From Hexactinellida sp. DTS-2022 (lineage: Eukaryota; Porifera; Hexactinellida), in assembly GCA_028753945.1 (NCBI GenBank), contig JAPNXP010000002.1, positions 5,704,001 through 5,768,000 on the forward strand: a DNA stretch of 64,000 nt, given 5' to 3'. Positions 22,595 to 34,316 of the stretch are shown piece by piece (position 1 is the stretch's first letter; each line of letters opens with the position of its first letter). The notes below the pieces were generated by a model, which saw only the letters and a program-made list of their open reading frames with translations, did no database searches and had not been told where the DNA came from. Both the position numbers and the translations under genes were made by a program.

Positions 22595-22936
22595 TTAGTC
22601 ATCGTCTAGCGTCGCGTCCATTTTTGGTAAAGTTTTATCATCAAGTACCGATGTTTCAGTTTCAGCTGCTCCTGGGTCTTCAAAACTATCCATCAGCTGG
22701 GAGACAATCGTTTGATTCATAATAATCTCAATTTGATTTTCTAATGCTTCCAGACGTTTTAATATTATAGATAATTGTTTTTTGATGCAGTCTAGACATT
22801 TTGAAAACGACAAGATCTTCCTTTCCATAACGATAATTGCATTTTCTTTGGATGGCTCCCGAACTGGTTCCATCAGCGCAGTTATAATATCCTGCTGTTG
22901 TTTAGCAATTGCTTTATAATTAACATTTTCAGCCAT
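22595..22936 (-). CDS. Small acidic coiled-coil protein, unrecognised
   Basis: A complete 113-codon frame from ATG to TAA. The middle (residues about 40-75, CLDCIKKQLSIILKRLEALE) has the leucine/isoleucine spacing of a coiled coil, and the last 30 residues are acidic (ending DATLDDD). There is no signal peptide or membrane segment. It sits just beside a TTAA MITE with no recognisable partner gene. It could be a single host exon, a short single-exon gene or the N-terminus of a lost element protein. Protein-like composition supports coding; the function is unknown. Confidence 0.45.
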   Translation of the reverse strand: MAENVNYKAIAKQQQDIITALMEPVREPSKENAIIVMERKILSFSKCLDCIKKQLSIILKRLEALENQIEIIMNQTIVSQLMDSFEDPGAAETETSVLDDKTLPKMDATLDDD

Positions 22937-23421
22937 AAATGTATATTATAACGATGTACAATAATAGTGTAATTTAAATCAATAATGTTAATAAATCAAA
23001 ATGTATCTTTTAATTTCTTTTTATAGTTTCCCAGCTGAAATATTCCAAACTCGGCTAGTCCTAAATTTCTAAAATTATTATAATAAGAAATTAGTGCCAA
23101 TTGCTACACTTATTATTAAATTTAGAATTTTATTGAATTATATTAATTTCAGTTAAAAATAGGTTATAAGTGTTTTTAATAGAAATGTTATCGGAATGAA
23201 GAAATATCTTTGTAGTAATTTAGAAGACTAAATAGTGTAGTTTATCTCTCAAATAATTTGGGGAAGGCGTTAGAAGAGTGCATTTTAGATTAATACAAAT
23301 TGGATTTTCATGACCGCCGTTTCATCCAGATTGGGGGGAAATGGTAAACACAGTGCTACAGTGTCATTCAGCTGTTTGTCTTTAATTATTGAGCAATAGA
23401 GAGTCAGGTCTGCTTATTGTG

Positions 23422-23746
23422 CAGTGGCGTAGGGAGGGAGGGGGTCCTGGGGGTCCTAGGACCCCCGTAATATGTCAGACTGATTTTTTCATTAGCAATA
23501 AAAAAAACAGAGGACTACTACATAATAGTACTTTATTACTGTCTGTTAATTATCATGTTTATTATTCTATAATAAACATTTGTGTTAGGGTAGAGATTAC
23601 TGCAATAAAGTTTACCGCACCGAAAATCGGTCTTTTCTTAGAGTAATTTTTACAATCGCTGGGGGCGATCGCCCCAGATCCCGTTACTGGCTCGCTTCAC
23701 TCGCTTAAGACCCCCCCCCCCAATCCAAAACCGTGGCTACGCCCCT
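23422..23746. mobile_element. hAT MITE (CAGTGGCGTAG family), 8-bp TSD
   Basis: Starts CAGTGGCGTAGGGAGG and ends GTGGCTACGCCCCT; duplication TTATTGTG (23414-23421, 23747-23754). Contains the GCTCGCTTCACTCGCTT subterminal motif and a poly-C run. Confidence 0.88.
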
Positions 23747-23754
23747 TTATTGTG

Positions 23755-24690
23755 AACAAGGGTTCGTCTGCTTAATATGAAGATTTTTACTATGAACAAG
23801 CCCTATTAACAACTTACATAGGGTTTATATTAAGTTAAGTTCGCTTATTATGAAGTCTCTCTTAACAAGTTTCGTGATCCTCGCGGGTCACAGATTTGAC
23901 ATCCTTAGTTAAAGGTAATAATGGCTGATTTAGAATAGTAGCATGGGTGGTCCCAGCTTTTGAAAAGATGTGATCTACATGTATATGTAGTGCATTTAGT
24001 TGTAAATAACATAGTTTTACCAGTTATTGTTACATTTCACTAAAAGTTGTCCGAATTACCTGGATCCTCTATTATGAACACAATCTTTGGTCCCTTGAAT
24101 GTTCATAATAAATGAACCTGACAACACTTAGATTTCGTCAAATTACATTGATTAATTAATAGCCGTTTACTTTCTATATATATATATAAATAAAATACAA
24201 ACTCTAATACACGAAGTTCTTAATCATTTGAATCAGGCAGGTCAAGTTACCATGTTTTTTTAAATTCCAATTGCCAATTTTTAGCACTGGCCGTAAGGCC
24301 AATTGAGGCAACTATTATTCGATATACTAGATTAATAATATAAATATTTAATATAAATTATATTATCAAGCTGAAAGGAAGTTTAATAAGTAATTTATAT
24401 TATAAATAAGAGATATAGGAATTTAGTATCTAATAATCTAGATCAAGACTAAATATTATGAGACTAATTGAAAGGAGTTTTATCTAAGAATAATGAATAG
24501 TCATTAGAAATTTACTCTCAAGACGATTAGATAGGAGAGCTAGACTGGGAGTAGCACGAGATAGGCGACCGTGAGCGATCGGGTGAGGACGGAGTTCGGT
24601 TTTCCCGATTGCGAAAATAAAAGGAACAACAGGTACTGCTCCATATGGGAGACAGGCTGTTCTAGGGTAGGGTACCTCTGCATTGGGCTC
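23755..24690. other. No gene seen; unassigned sequence before the minisatellite
   Basis: The first half is AT-rich. Between about 24530 and 24680 base composition rises (GATAGGCGACCGTGAGCGAT) and leads straight into the minisatellite. It could be the unique end of an element carrying the array, but no terminal structure was found. Confidence 0.4.
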
Positions 24691-24699
24691 TAGTATTAG

Positions 24700-25365
24700 G
24701 GGTGCACTGGGTACTGAAAATACTGGTGAACTGGTACCTGGTGTCTTGGGTGCTGAAAATAATGGTGCCTTGGGTGCTGAAAATAATGGTGCACTGGTTG
24801 CTGAAAATAATGATGCACTGGTTGCTGGTGCACTGGATGCTGGTGCACTGGTTACTGGTGCACTGGTTACTGGTGCACTGGCTACTGGTGCACTGGTTAC
24901 TGGTGCACTGGATGCTAGTGCACTGGCTGCTGGTGCACTGGTTACTGGGGCACTGGCTGCTGGTGCACTGGTTACTGGTGCACTGGATGCAGGTGCACTG
25001 GCTGCTGGTGCACTGGTTACTAGTGCACTGGATGCTGGTGCACTGGTTAATGGTGCACTGTTAATGGTGCACTGGTTACTGGTGCACTGGCTGCTGGTGC
25101 ACTGGTTACTGGTGCACTGGATGCTGGTGCACTGGCTGTTGGTGCACTGGTTACTGGTACACTGGATGCTGGTGCACTGGTTACTGGTTCACTGGATGCT
25201 GGTGCACTGGTTACAAGTGCACTGGTTACTAGTGCACTGGATGCTGGTGCACTTGTTAATGGTGCACTGGTTAATGGTGCACTGGATACTGGTGCACTGG
25301 CTACTGGTGCACTGGCTACTGGTGCACTGGCTACTGGTGCACTGGCTACTGGTGCACTGGGTCCT
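24700..25365 (+). repeat. 15-bp GGTGCACTGGTTACT minisatellite, about 43 units
   Basis: Units of 15 bp (GGTGCACTGG plus VTTACT-, CTGCT-, CTACT- or ATGCT-like variants) run for about 660 bp, with one 9-bp unit near 25050. The interior GTGCAC is a palindrome. Three frames on the two strands stay open throughout (TGALV, LVHWL and SAPVT repeats) because 15 is divisible by three. A 272-codon frame (24683-25501) continues 46 codons past the array. Similarity between frames and unit-level variation without codon bias argue for a satellite, not a repetitive structural protein, but coding is not excluded. Confidence 0.9.
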
Positions 25366-25797
25366 GAAAATAATGGTCCATGTGCTGCTATTGAGTCGGA
25401 AGCGTTTGGCGCCATGTAATGTTCTCGAAGAATATCTGAACCATATTCGCTACATGGAGTCACTGAATGGACTGAACCATATTCGCTCTGCGAAGTGGTA
25501 GAAAGAGGTTTTTAGTTGATTTATGTTTCCAATATTGCAGATTTCCTAAAAAATATATAAAAATATATCGACAATAACGAAAAAACTCTATATTTAATTA
25601 ACAACCGGATATTTTCTTAGATCTCTTAGTAAACCCTTTTGCTTTATATAATAACACATTTTCTTATTATTGATGTGATTATAATTTTTCACTTTCTTTT
25701 GGGAACTTCTATTGTTAGTAGAACCGTCTTGAACCTAGAAACAAATATATTATTACATGTCCCATTTGAAAAACGTCTATTTAATAAATAATTAATA
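25366..25797. other. No gene seen
   Basis: Contains a direct duplication CTGAACCATATTCGCT (about 25437 and 25472), then AT-rich sequence. Nothing coding was recognised. Confidence 0.4.
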
Positions 25798-27221
25798 CAG
25801 TGTACTCCGCTTAATTGGGACACCGGTTAATCGGGACAGCCGCTTAAGGTTCAGGTATACTCTACAAAATGCCAAAATATCGATAAACCCCATACTATGG
25901 TAAATCTCGTTTTTATTGCATTTTCGGATTGTGTGGATACCCATGTGGACTTTGACGAAAATTCAAAGAAAAATTCCAATTATTTCTCGAGTTTGACTCA
26001 TTTCGAGTTTTGAAAGAAATATTGGGGTTCTGGTGTTGGTTGCCGGTTGCAGTATACCATGGAAACTTGATAATTTCGGGACATTGCCACATATAGGTTT
26101 TATCTTATATTTGGATAGAACAGCATATATCGCATCTTAATTTCAAATATTATGGAAGAATATTGAAAACTCTCAATAATACAGACTTTTTAGTGTCCTC
26201 TACCTAAGCCACTGCGATAGGGGACACATTTTTTCAAACCTCGCTATCTCCAAACACAATTATTGCCATTGCGGAAGTCATATTATGACTCATATACCAC
26301 CTAGAAACAAAATCTCAACGGTTTTGGACAGATCTCAATTAGTTCTATCATATGAGTGCAGAGATTTCAATTGTAACTTTTATTTTTATTTTTATTTAAT
26401 TTATTGATGATGAAAAAAGTGATCTCCACATTTATTGATGAAAAATTTGACTCATAAGTGATTAAAAGAATTCTTGCACTCATATGATAGTTTAGGAGTT
26501 TCTTAATGCAATGCAACAACAATCTACTCCCAATCATTAGCAGGAAAAAACCTATCCGTTCCGCAAAATACGATTTTATAGAAAAAAATTTTTTCACTGA
26601 GTTACCTAGATCGAATATTATTGCATTTTTGCCGGTTAGAAGATGAAGTAAAACCGCTGTAAAAAATTTAATTAATTCGGGTAAATAGTTTTGGTAGAAG
26701 TGCTCTAGAGTATACCTGAACCTTAATTGGGACAACGCCCCAAGAACAGAATCCTTTCATTAGAAGCTATTACTAAATTTTCGGTTAATCGGGACAAACT
26801 CTCTTAATCGGGACAAACTAAACAAATTTGGTTCAAAATTGGGCTCGCTCAATAGAAAATTCATATTAATCAGAACAAATTCTAATAATCTTTGTCAATA
26901 ATGATGAAGGCAGGACAAAATATCTAAATATTGTCTATTTCTTATTGATTTCCGTTATATCGAAATTTACCAGAGATTATGACCTTGCGGTTCAGGGATC
27001 TATCAAACTGTCCAGATAATATTACGGCTCATACTATGGATTTGAGAAGAATCAAGGGTCCACAGGCATTGGAGGAATTGTTGTAACAGGTTTAAGACCA
27101 AGATTTGTGTAAATCACAGGTAAATGACTACTTTACAAAGGTTTTTCGGTTAATTGGGATCTCCGCTTAATCGGGACAAGAGGCCTGGAACAAACGTGTC
27201 CCAATTAAGCGGAGTAGACTG
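25798..27221. mobile_element. pogo/Tigger-like MITE (TA TSD), host of a TTAA insertion
   Basis: Ends CAGTGTACTCCGCTTAATTG and CAATTAAGCGGAGTAGACTG, flanked by TA (25796-25797, 27222-27223). The motif 'TTAATTGGGACA / TTAATCGGGACA' is reiterated inside both ends. It has no transposase and is interrupted by the TTAA element 25848-26722. A partial relative ends at 63372. Confidence 0.88.
25848..26722. mobile_element. TTAA MITE nested in the pogo-like MITE, copy C
   Basis: Ends GGTTCAGGTATACTCTAC and GAGTATACCTGAACC; TTAA on both sides (25844-25847, 26723-26726). Removing it and one TTAA restores CCGCTTAATTGGGACA, the normal terminal motif of the host element. The longest member here (875 bp), of the same subtype as 55950-56565. 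Confidence 0.94.
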
Positions 27222-27223
27222 TA

Positions 27224-27936
27224 TATACTTACAATTAGGTTTGTACATTTCACATTGTGTATTGAAAATCGTTGTTGCATTGCAGAACTTGTTGAGTAAA
27301 TTAATTAACAAAGAAAGAATTGATAGGTATTGATGTTTGTAACTTGAAAAATAATAAACCAAAAGTATATTTAATTGAATTAACTAATTTATATAACAGT
27401 AAATATTGACATCAATCTACCTATTTTTTATTAATTTCTACACCTTTTCACAGCACACGAATTTAAAATTGGACTTTGTGGCATATTTCAACTTTTAATA
27501 ATTTTATTGATTCAACTTGTGAGATCGAGTTGGCTTCGATTTTCTAATTGAAACTAAGATTTTACATTCCTTAACAACGACAGATTATGTGATTATATTT
27601 ACTACTGCGAGAATATTATTGCAATGTCAATATAGTAATGCTGACGTAATTAATTATAATTAATTCAGTCAGTATATGACTTATAGAGGAGCTGCCAATT
27701 TGTTTATTAGGGATTATCGAGTGTGCGGAATTGAAATTTGATAGCCAAATTAATTAATTAATTGTTTATGACAGAATAATTGAACTTAATAATTGTATGT
27801 TGACATTGAAATTGGTGTCATATTATAAATAATATTAATAATTATTTATAATAATTAATTAAATATCATAAATCTCCGAGATGATACAAGATAGAAACAA
27901 ACTTCCAAATTATTAATTGATCCTTATGCCACTTAA
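27224..27936. other. No gene seen
   Basis: Strongly AT-rich, with TTAATTAATTA runs near 27752 and 27855. The 70-codon frame at 27150-27362 straddles the MITE end and is not supported. Confidence 0.5.
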
Positions 27937-28445
27937 GGTCCAGGTATACTCTAGAGCACTTCTACCAAAAGTATTTACCCAATTTAACTCAATTTTTTAC
28001 AGCGTATATACTACTTCTTCAGGATGCCAAAAATACAATAATATTGGCATATATACTAAGAGAGGAAAAATATATTTTTTAATTTTACCACTATTGGGTA
28101 GAAGATCAATCAGCAAAGATTTACAAGACCAATAATATTATTGATTGAATGTGTTTAGCTGGATGTAATAAAACTAATGAGTGCAAGAATTGTGAATATC
28201 TGGATTTTTCTGGATTTCAAATACTTTTATGTGATGTCGACTTTCAAATGAAGATTTTCCTGATCCAAAATCCAAAAAGCACATGAACTATCCATAATAG
28301 AATAAATCTCTGCACTCATTAGTTTTATCTTCACGAGATCTATCCGAAACCGTTGAGCTTTTGATTCCACGACCAAAATTGACAAAATGACCTATTACAC
28401 AAAAATGAAAATGTTAGTTTTGAGATATAGGCTTTTGAAATATGA
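27937..28445. mobile_element. TTAA MITE, truncated copy D
   Basis: Left end GGTCCAGGTATACTCTAG follows TTAA (27933-27936); similarity to 21691-22220 continues to about 28445 and then stops before the right end. Confidence 0.82.
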
Positions 28446-28775
28446 ATATAAAATTTTAGGTAAAGTATAGAGGAGGTAAACTAGTAAATTCACGTTGTTC
28501 ATTCAAATTCTAACTCACTATGTGTATTGAAGTGAATTTGCCGCCGCCACAACCACTTGCACCTCCAAAGCCACTTCCGTTCTCCCTCCCAGTTTGGTAT
28601 TTATCTCTTCACCCAACACCAAGTTGACGTGACCCCACAATTGTTAGGAGCACTATTGGGATCCCAATCTAATTCTCCACCCAATAACCACGGCCCTGCG
28701 CATTCAATAGTGTTCATTTCAATTTAAATTTGAAATTATTCCTCAATTATCCCTATATTGAACACAAAATTCTAA
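28446..28775. other. No gene supported
   Basis: A short, less AT-rich patch (28540-28710) has a 33-codon proline-rich frame (NLPPPQPLAPPKPLPF). That is too little to call an exon. Confidence 0.35.
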
Positions 28776-29250
28776 ATTACACCTGTGCCGAGAGTATTTT
28801 CGTAGTAATTGCAATTATTTCCATAAAATTTCCAAATAGAACTACCAAAAGTCTAAAATTACACCTGTGCAGACAGTAATTCCCTTTGTATTTTGATTAT
28901 TCGTATATGAATCCCTATATTTACCTACCAAACCAAAATTACACCTGTGCCGACATTAAAATCCTTTATATTTGCAATTATTCCAATATAAACCTATATT
29001 GAACTACCAAAAATCAAAAATTACACCTGTGCCGACATCAATTTCCCTTATATTTGCAATTATTTCAATATAAATACTATATTGAACTACCTAAAATCAA
29101 AAATTACACCTGTACCAAAAGCAATTATATTTGTATTTGCAATTATTCCTATATAAATCCTATATTGAACTACCTAAATCAAAAATTACACCTGTACCAA
29201 AGCAATTTTATTTTATTTGCAATTATTCTAATATCAATCCTATATTTAAC
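28776..29250 (+). repeat. 82-bp satellite, about 6 units
   Basis: ATTACACCTGTGCCGAC begins units at 28776, 28858, 28938, 29020, 29103 and 29185 (spacing 80-83 bp). The remainder of each unit is AT-rich (TTGCAATTATTCCAATATAA). The open frames across it are a by-product. Confidence 0.92.
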
Positions 29251-29750
29251 TGTAGACTGCCTACTGATACACGTTGTGCCAGGAGGAAAACAGGTCGATC
29301 AAATAATTCAAATTTCAAGAAAATTGGGATTTAGACATGGTTTTGTATTCTCTATCGATTTCATTCAAAAAATCAAAATTTTCAGAAATTGTTATGATGA
29401 CGTAGCAGGAAAGTGAAATGCTCCACTTGCCCGCCACTTGCTTTTCTAAATTATAAATGTTATAATTTCACCGTAGAAATACCCGAAAGAAGATATTAGA
29501 CTAAATAATATCTATTTAGTATATTTGGTTTGACTAATACAGAGTTGTGATAGATATAACTCAAATATATGTAATTTTTCGTAATCCATGGTTCATCAAA
29601 AACAAATTTGCCGATTTTTTTAAAAAGATGAAACTTTCGTTTGGTGAATCGGATTTGTTCAATTTTTGAGATCTGATGACTGATAAGATAGTCGTCATTA
29701 TTCAAGTTTAAAAACAAAGGATTACTTACATGTTAACGGCGTTATATCGA
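29251..29750. repeat. Fragment shared with the hAT interior at 1045-1500
   Basis: TGTAGACTGCCTA, TTCTCTATCGATTTCA, GATGACGTAGCA and CCATGGTTCA blocks occur in the same order as in the left interior of the 906-3361 hAT element, at moderate divergence. No ends were recognised. Confidence 0.6.
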
Positions 29751-29755
29751 TTTAA

Positions 29756-30535
29756 TCAGAAGACTCCAATTTATATATCAACATGACTGGAAGCACATAA
29801 AAAGTCTTCAAAGAAATTTCAAGACGATTCTGAAGTATCTTCTTGTCATAATAGATTAAAAAGTCGTAAATCCAACACCTGAAGGGCCAGCAGGGGGCAG
29901 AAAATGGACTATGAGCTATAAGTTCCTCAAATTCAATCGTATTGTTTAGCAAATTTGGATTTAGACCTATTAAAATGACTCTAAACAGTTGAGAAACTAA
30001 AATTCATATTTCTGAAAATTATAATTTCTTTGACCATATATGGTCATATGGATGCGCCACTTTTGATGACGAAGCAATTAGTTATCTCACGAATGAGAAG
30101 TCGTTCCGACTAGCTCTAACCATGTAACGATGTCAATTAATCAATACAAATTCACTGGGCAAAAAATTGGGACTACATACCATGTAGTTTACATTACATG
30201 ATTTTGTTTACCATATATGGATGTGTCATGTGGCACAATTTGATGACGTAAGCAATAATACAATCTTCGTTAGAGCTTAGTTCTATATTCCGGACACTAT
30301 AAGCGGCAGATTTTAGACTTATTTACCAGGATTATAATTATATAACAAATATATTTAGACACGTTATAAATGACCGGTGCCACGTGGTTTAGTGTCCTTT
30401 TGTCCGAATTTCATACGGATTTTGGGACGTTTAGTACTATCCTGACAAGAATATACTACAGAATCTTCTAGAAATTTTTTTGATGACTTTTTATGTTCTT
30501 CCAGTCATGCTGATATAAAAATTGGAGTGTTCTGA
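29756..30535. mobile_element. TTAA foldback element (TCAGAAGACTCC family)
   Basis: Arms of about 100 bp pair (TCAGAAGACTCCAATTT with AAATTGGAGTGTTCTGA); TTAA lies on both sides (29752-29755, 30536-30539). The core contains CCATATATGG and AGAGCTTAG motifs shared with other foldbacks in the window. Confidence 0.82.
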
Positions 30536-30821
30536 TTAACTTTGTAGATACGTTCTATAGAAACTGGCCATATTTAACTTTGTGACTCCTTAAGCAAAAA
30601 CTAAGAATTTGCTTAACTTTAGGCAAATTCTTAGAATTTTCTAAAAAAATTCTTAACTCTGACTAAAACTGGAGTTATGACTTAAGTCATACCGGACGTT
30701 GACTTAACTGTTATTTTATTTCAAACTTATCACTAACTTCAACTAACGAACATATACAATGCAAACACCGGATATATAAATAACAATTTAACATTAATTA
30801 AATAATTGCATTCTTGACCAA

Positions 30822-31187
30822 ATGTCCCTCGAAGAATCCAAAACCCGTTCGAAGATTTCCACCGAAGAAATTCATTCCTTGGAGGACATAATCCAGGAAA
30901 ACAAGCCGCAGTTATTCGGCAGCTTAGGTGCTTCATCTACCTTTGAAGAGAAGACTTTGGTTTAGGAGGAAGTCGCCTCTAAGTTATCATCTCTACATGG
31001 GGTAACAGGAACTAGAGATGATATACTTAAAAAGTGGTCTAACCTATTGAGTAAATATAAACTACTAATCTCCGATAAGCTTGCTTCAATTCATAAAACT
31101 GGCGGAGGTCCTCCTGGAGCCGAGTTAACACTATTGGAGGACAGGATTAGAAGTATTAATATAATTGGGGAGTTTAGAGGTTGTTGA
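30822..31187 (+). pseudogene. Harbinger-type Myb/SANT-like DNA-binding protein, broken
   Basis: From ATG 30822 the frame reads through a NAIF1-like Myb domain: ISTEEIHSLEDIIQENKPQLFGSLG, a stop at 30963-30965, then DILKKWSNLLSKYK and the diagnostic KTGGGPPGAELTLLEDRI. In PIF/Harbinger elements this protein binds DNA beside the transposase. It ends at a TGA (31185-31187). No Harbinger transposase is visible nearby, so this is an orphan remnant or a degraded host relative. Confidence 0.72.
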
Positions 31188-33029
31188 GGTGTATCAAGTA
31201 ATCCTCCAAAAAAGAACTATTCGAATAAGAACTACTTTCATCCGGGTTGGTTTTCTTAGGCAGGGGACTAGGAAAAGCAGTATTTTATTTGTGCCTTTTT
31301 GTACATCAAGTAACATACTCAACAATAGAGGTATTCAACCCAAAATATTGTTTATATGATTCAGCAATAGTTATCAGTATTTCCTTCGCAATGGAATGCT
31401 TTTTAGTTTGCTTGGAGATACAAACAAATGGTATTTTGCTTAGTCACCATGAAAGTCTAGATTCGTGCACACAAATGTTCTTTCTTTGTCCTAAAATTAT
31501 GATAACGAATGTCAATAGTAAAAAGACAGTAAGTATTATACAATCGTTACATATTTTTTTAATTATAAACTTAAAATTAAAGATTAGTGAATAAATACAA
31601 ATTTTATATACAATTATTTATAAGTCAAACAACAGCCAGCATCATTTGTGTGATAAACAATAACGAATTCTGGACATATAAGTTTGAAATTTACAGATGT
31701 TAATAATAAAATTGTTTATTTTAAAAAATGTAATAATATAGTACATGCAGTGCTACCTCTATTAGTGGGGGAAATCGGGACGGGAAAATTTTGAATTGCC
31801 CCCCATTCCTCAGTTATAATTTTCAATGGATAGACAATGCATATGGTCATATTATTCAATGTAGACCTACTTTACATAAGGCCTTACAGTAAACAATGAG
31901 TTTGGTACCATGGATGCGGTCGTAGATGGGAATTTTAGGTAACCACAATATTCTGTCATTATTAAATTATTTACAATAAACCATAATATTTGAATATGAG
32001 TTACATTAAGAAACTACGATACCCAGTGGGCTGATTCTTGGCATGCTGGAATATTTTGGGTCTGGCTCGGAGATGTTCGAATCTTGAGCCAAAATTCATA
32101 CCTACCATGGAATTATGATGTCATTGTCACGTATAGGTAGCTAGTAAGTACTACTATATTGGCACTAAAATCGCATTGATAACTACTCAATTTTCCTGGA
32201 ATTGAAAGTGAATAGAAAATTCTCAATTAATGTTAAAATACAATGATTCGTCATTTAGTTCTATATACACATACCTTGCTGTAACTTGGAAACTATATGA
32301 GCTAGAGATTCAAACTTTGTTGTGAATATAAAGCTAATAGAATAAGCTAGTGGATTCTAATATAAAAATTTAGGCGTTCAGGAGCGTATTTCCAGAAGGT
32401 CCCATGCCTTAAGAAATGTAGGGAATTTGTCCCCTGCTATTTTATGTTTCATCTCGGGAAAAAGCAGGCCGTGTATTTTGTAAGCCATGATGTAGCATTT
32501 TTGTATTTCATAAACTAGAGACAGTAGAGCTTAGCTCTAAACGATTATTCACATCCTACATCATGCATATACCATTTGAATAAAAAATGAGATTATAATG
32601 CAAATATTTACCATGCTAAGAAGTCAAATAGGACACGCTCAAGTTCAGGTGAAGACAAGCCCCAGCGCCAGTGTACCACACTTTGGTGCCAGGAAAATTG
32701 TGGCAGTAATGTTCCTGCTTTCTTATTCATGAGGAAATTTCACTATCATGTCGATAATTCACAAGTCAACGTGCTTTGCTCTAGATTGCTGCATGCCCTC
32801 TGCCAGTTGTATGCCTCTGTTTCCAAAATTTGATTTTCGAATGAACTATATCAAATATTCACCACTATTATGATTTTGCGTTTCATATCACAGTTCTCTA
32901 CATTATCAAGTTATTGATCTCCTAACAGTACTCCTCGATTATCCCAACACTGTTTTTCCGAATTCTTAGAAACTCAGTTCCCTTTTCTTTAATATAGTGA
33001 AGTAATACATTTTCTATAGACATCTATCA
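31188..33029. other. No gene seen; one dispersed repeat
   Basis: No supported coding region (115-codon frame at 31247-31594 has no motif). The stretch 32130-32380 (CGCATTGATAACTAC, CGTCATTTAGTTC, GAGTCAAAC-like blocks) is a diverged copy of 52940-53150. TAGAGCTTAGCTCTAAA at 32525 is a motif shared with the foldback families. Confidence 0.5.
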
Positions 33030-33231
33030 CAGTGGCGTATCCAAGATTATCGTGAGGGAGGTGCTGTTGAGCGAGCGAAGCGAGCGACGTTAAGGGGGGA
33101 TCTGGGGGGCAACCCTCCCAGAAATCCTTTTGAATCTTAGGCGCTCAAACATCGATGTACAGCTATTCTTGTCACATAGTAGTAGGAGTGTAATATTGTG
33201 CAGTTGTATCAAAGATATTTATATGTTTAGG

Positions 33232-34217
33232 CAGGGATGGATCCAGCACAAAATATATGGGGGGGTGCAATGCCCAGGGTTTGGCCTTACAATTGTGGAC
33301 GCCGCCTGAAGCGCCCGCGGATCAAATGTGACAGTATTTGGACGTTATTTTTTTAAGAACTGCATTTGAGAAAGCAACTTTTAAGAAAGTTGAAATATAT
33401 TTAATATACGTCTAAGAAATCTATTCTAAATTCATACATAACTATAAATTAAAAATTAATTAATTAACTATCAATTAATCAACAATCACAATGAATCAAC
33501 AAAGAGATAACGATTACTTAACGATTTTCTTGATATTTGAAATAGAACGTTCCTAAAGTACTCACAGAAAAGATAGGGTTAGAGAACTCTCATATATTTC
33601 TCTCAACCGATTTCGGAAATTGTGCCAGTTCCTAACTATAATTTTTGTATTATATTACCATATTCTTGGGAGGGGCAGTGGCGTATCCAGGATTATCATG
33701 AGGGGGTTGCAAGGCATTATCCAGGAGCGCCAGAAGCTTCTATAGGAGTATGATTTTTTGCAAAATTATTATTAGGAGCGCGAAAATTTGGAATCTTCTC
33801 CCATACCGTTAACATTAATATGTGATTTAGGCAATGAAAATTGCATCAATCCAATATTAGGAGCGTACTTACAAATTGCTGTATATTACACTGGGGGGGT
33901 GCTCTGGAGCGAGCGAAGCGAGCAACGCTAAAAGGGCAATCCCCCCAGAATTTTTTTGAATCTTAGACGCTCAAACATCGATTTACAGCTATTCTTGTCA
34001 CATAGTAGGAGGAGTGTAATATTGTGCAGTTGTACCAAAGATGTTTAGATGTTTAGATATTATAATAACAACATTTCCCTTTTGGAAACCAGTTATGAGG
34101 GGGGTGCTTGACACCCACTCCCCCCACTGGATACGCCACTGGGGGGGTTCGCACTCCCCCTGAGCCATTATAGGGGGGGTGCAACCCCCCTGAACCCCCC
34201 CGGTGGATCCATCCCTG
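33232..34217. mobile_element. hAT element (CAGGGATGGATCC family), middle of three
   Basis: Ends CAGGGATGGATCCAGC and GGTGGATCCATCCCTG with exact duplication TGTTTAGG (33224-33231, 34218-34225). No gene; it contains 33676-34141. Confidence 0.94.
33676..34141. mobile_element. hAT element (CAGTGGCGTATCC family), innermost
   Basis: A complete short copy of the outer family (CAGTGGCGTATCCAGG to CTGGATACGCCACTG). The shared interior CATCGATTTACAGCTATTC matches the outer element at 33149. The duplication falls in a poly-G tract and cannot be defined. Confidence 0.88.
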
Positions 34218-34316
34218 TGTTTAGGTATTATAAATAACAACATATCCCTTTTGGAAACTAGTTATGAGGGGGGTGTTTGAACACCCAAATTCCCCCCTAG
34301 ATACGCCACTGTATCA

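Larger units (their letters stand above)
33030..34311. mobile_element. hAT element (CAGTGGCGTATCC family), outer of three
   Basis: Ends CAGTGGCGTATCCAAG and TAGATACGCCACTG. Only TATCA (5 bp) of the duplication can be matched (33025-33029, 34312-34316). GAGCGAGCGAAGCGAGC is a subterminal motif. It is interrupted by 33232-34217. Confidence 0.8.

Noticed and set aside
28776-29250. CRISPR-like array of spaced repeats
   Set aside because: The whole 82-bp unit is repeated; there are no unique spacers, and the context is eukaryotic.
32060-32110. tRNA B-box-like GTTCGAATC
   Set aside because: No matching A box, acceptor stem or anticodon arm in either direction.
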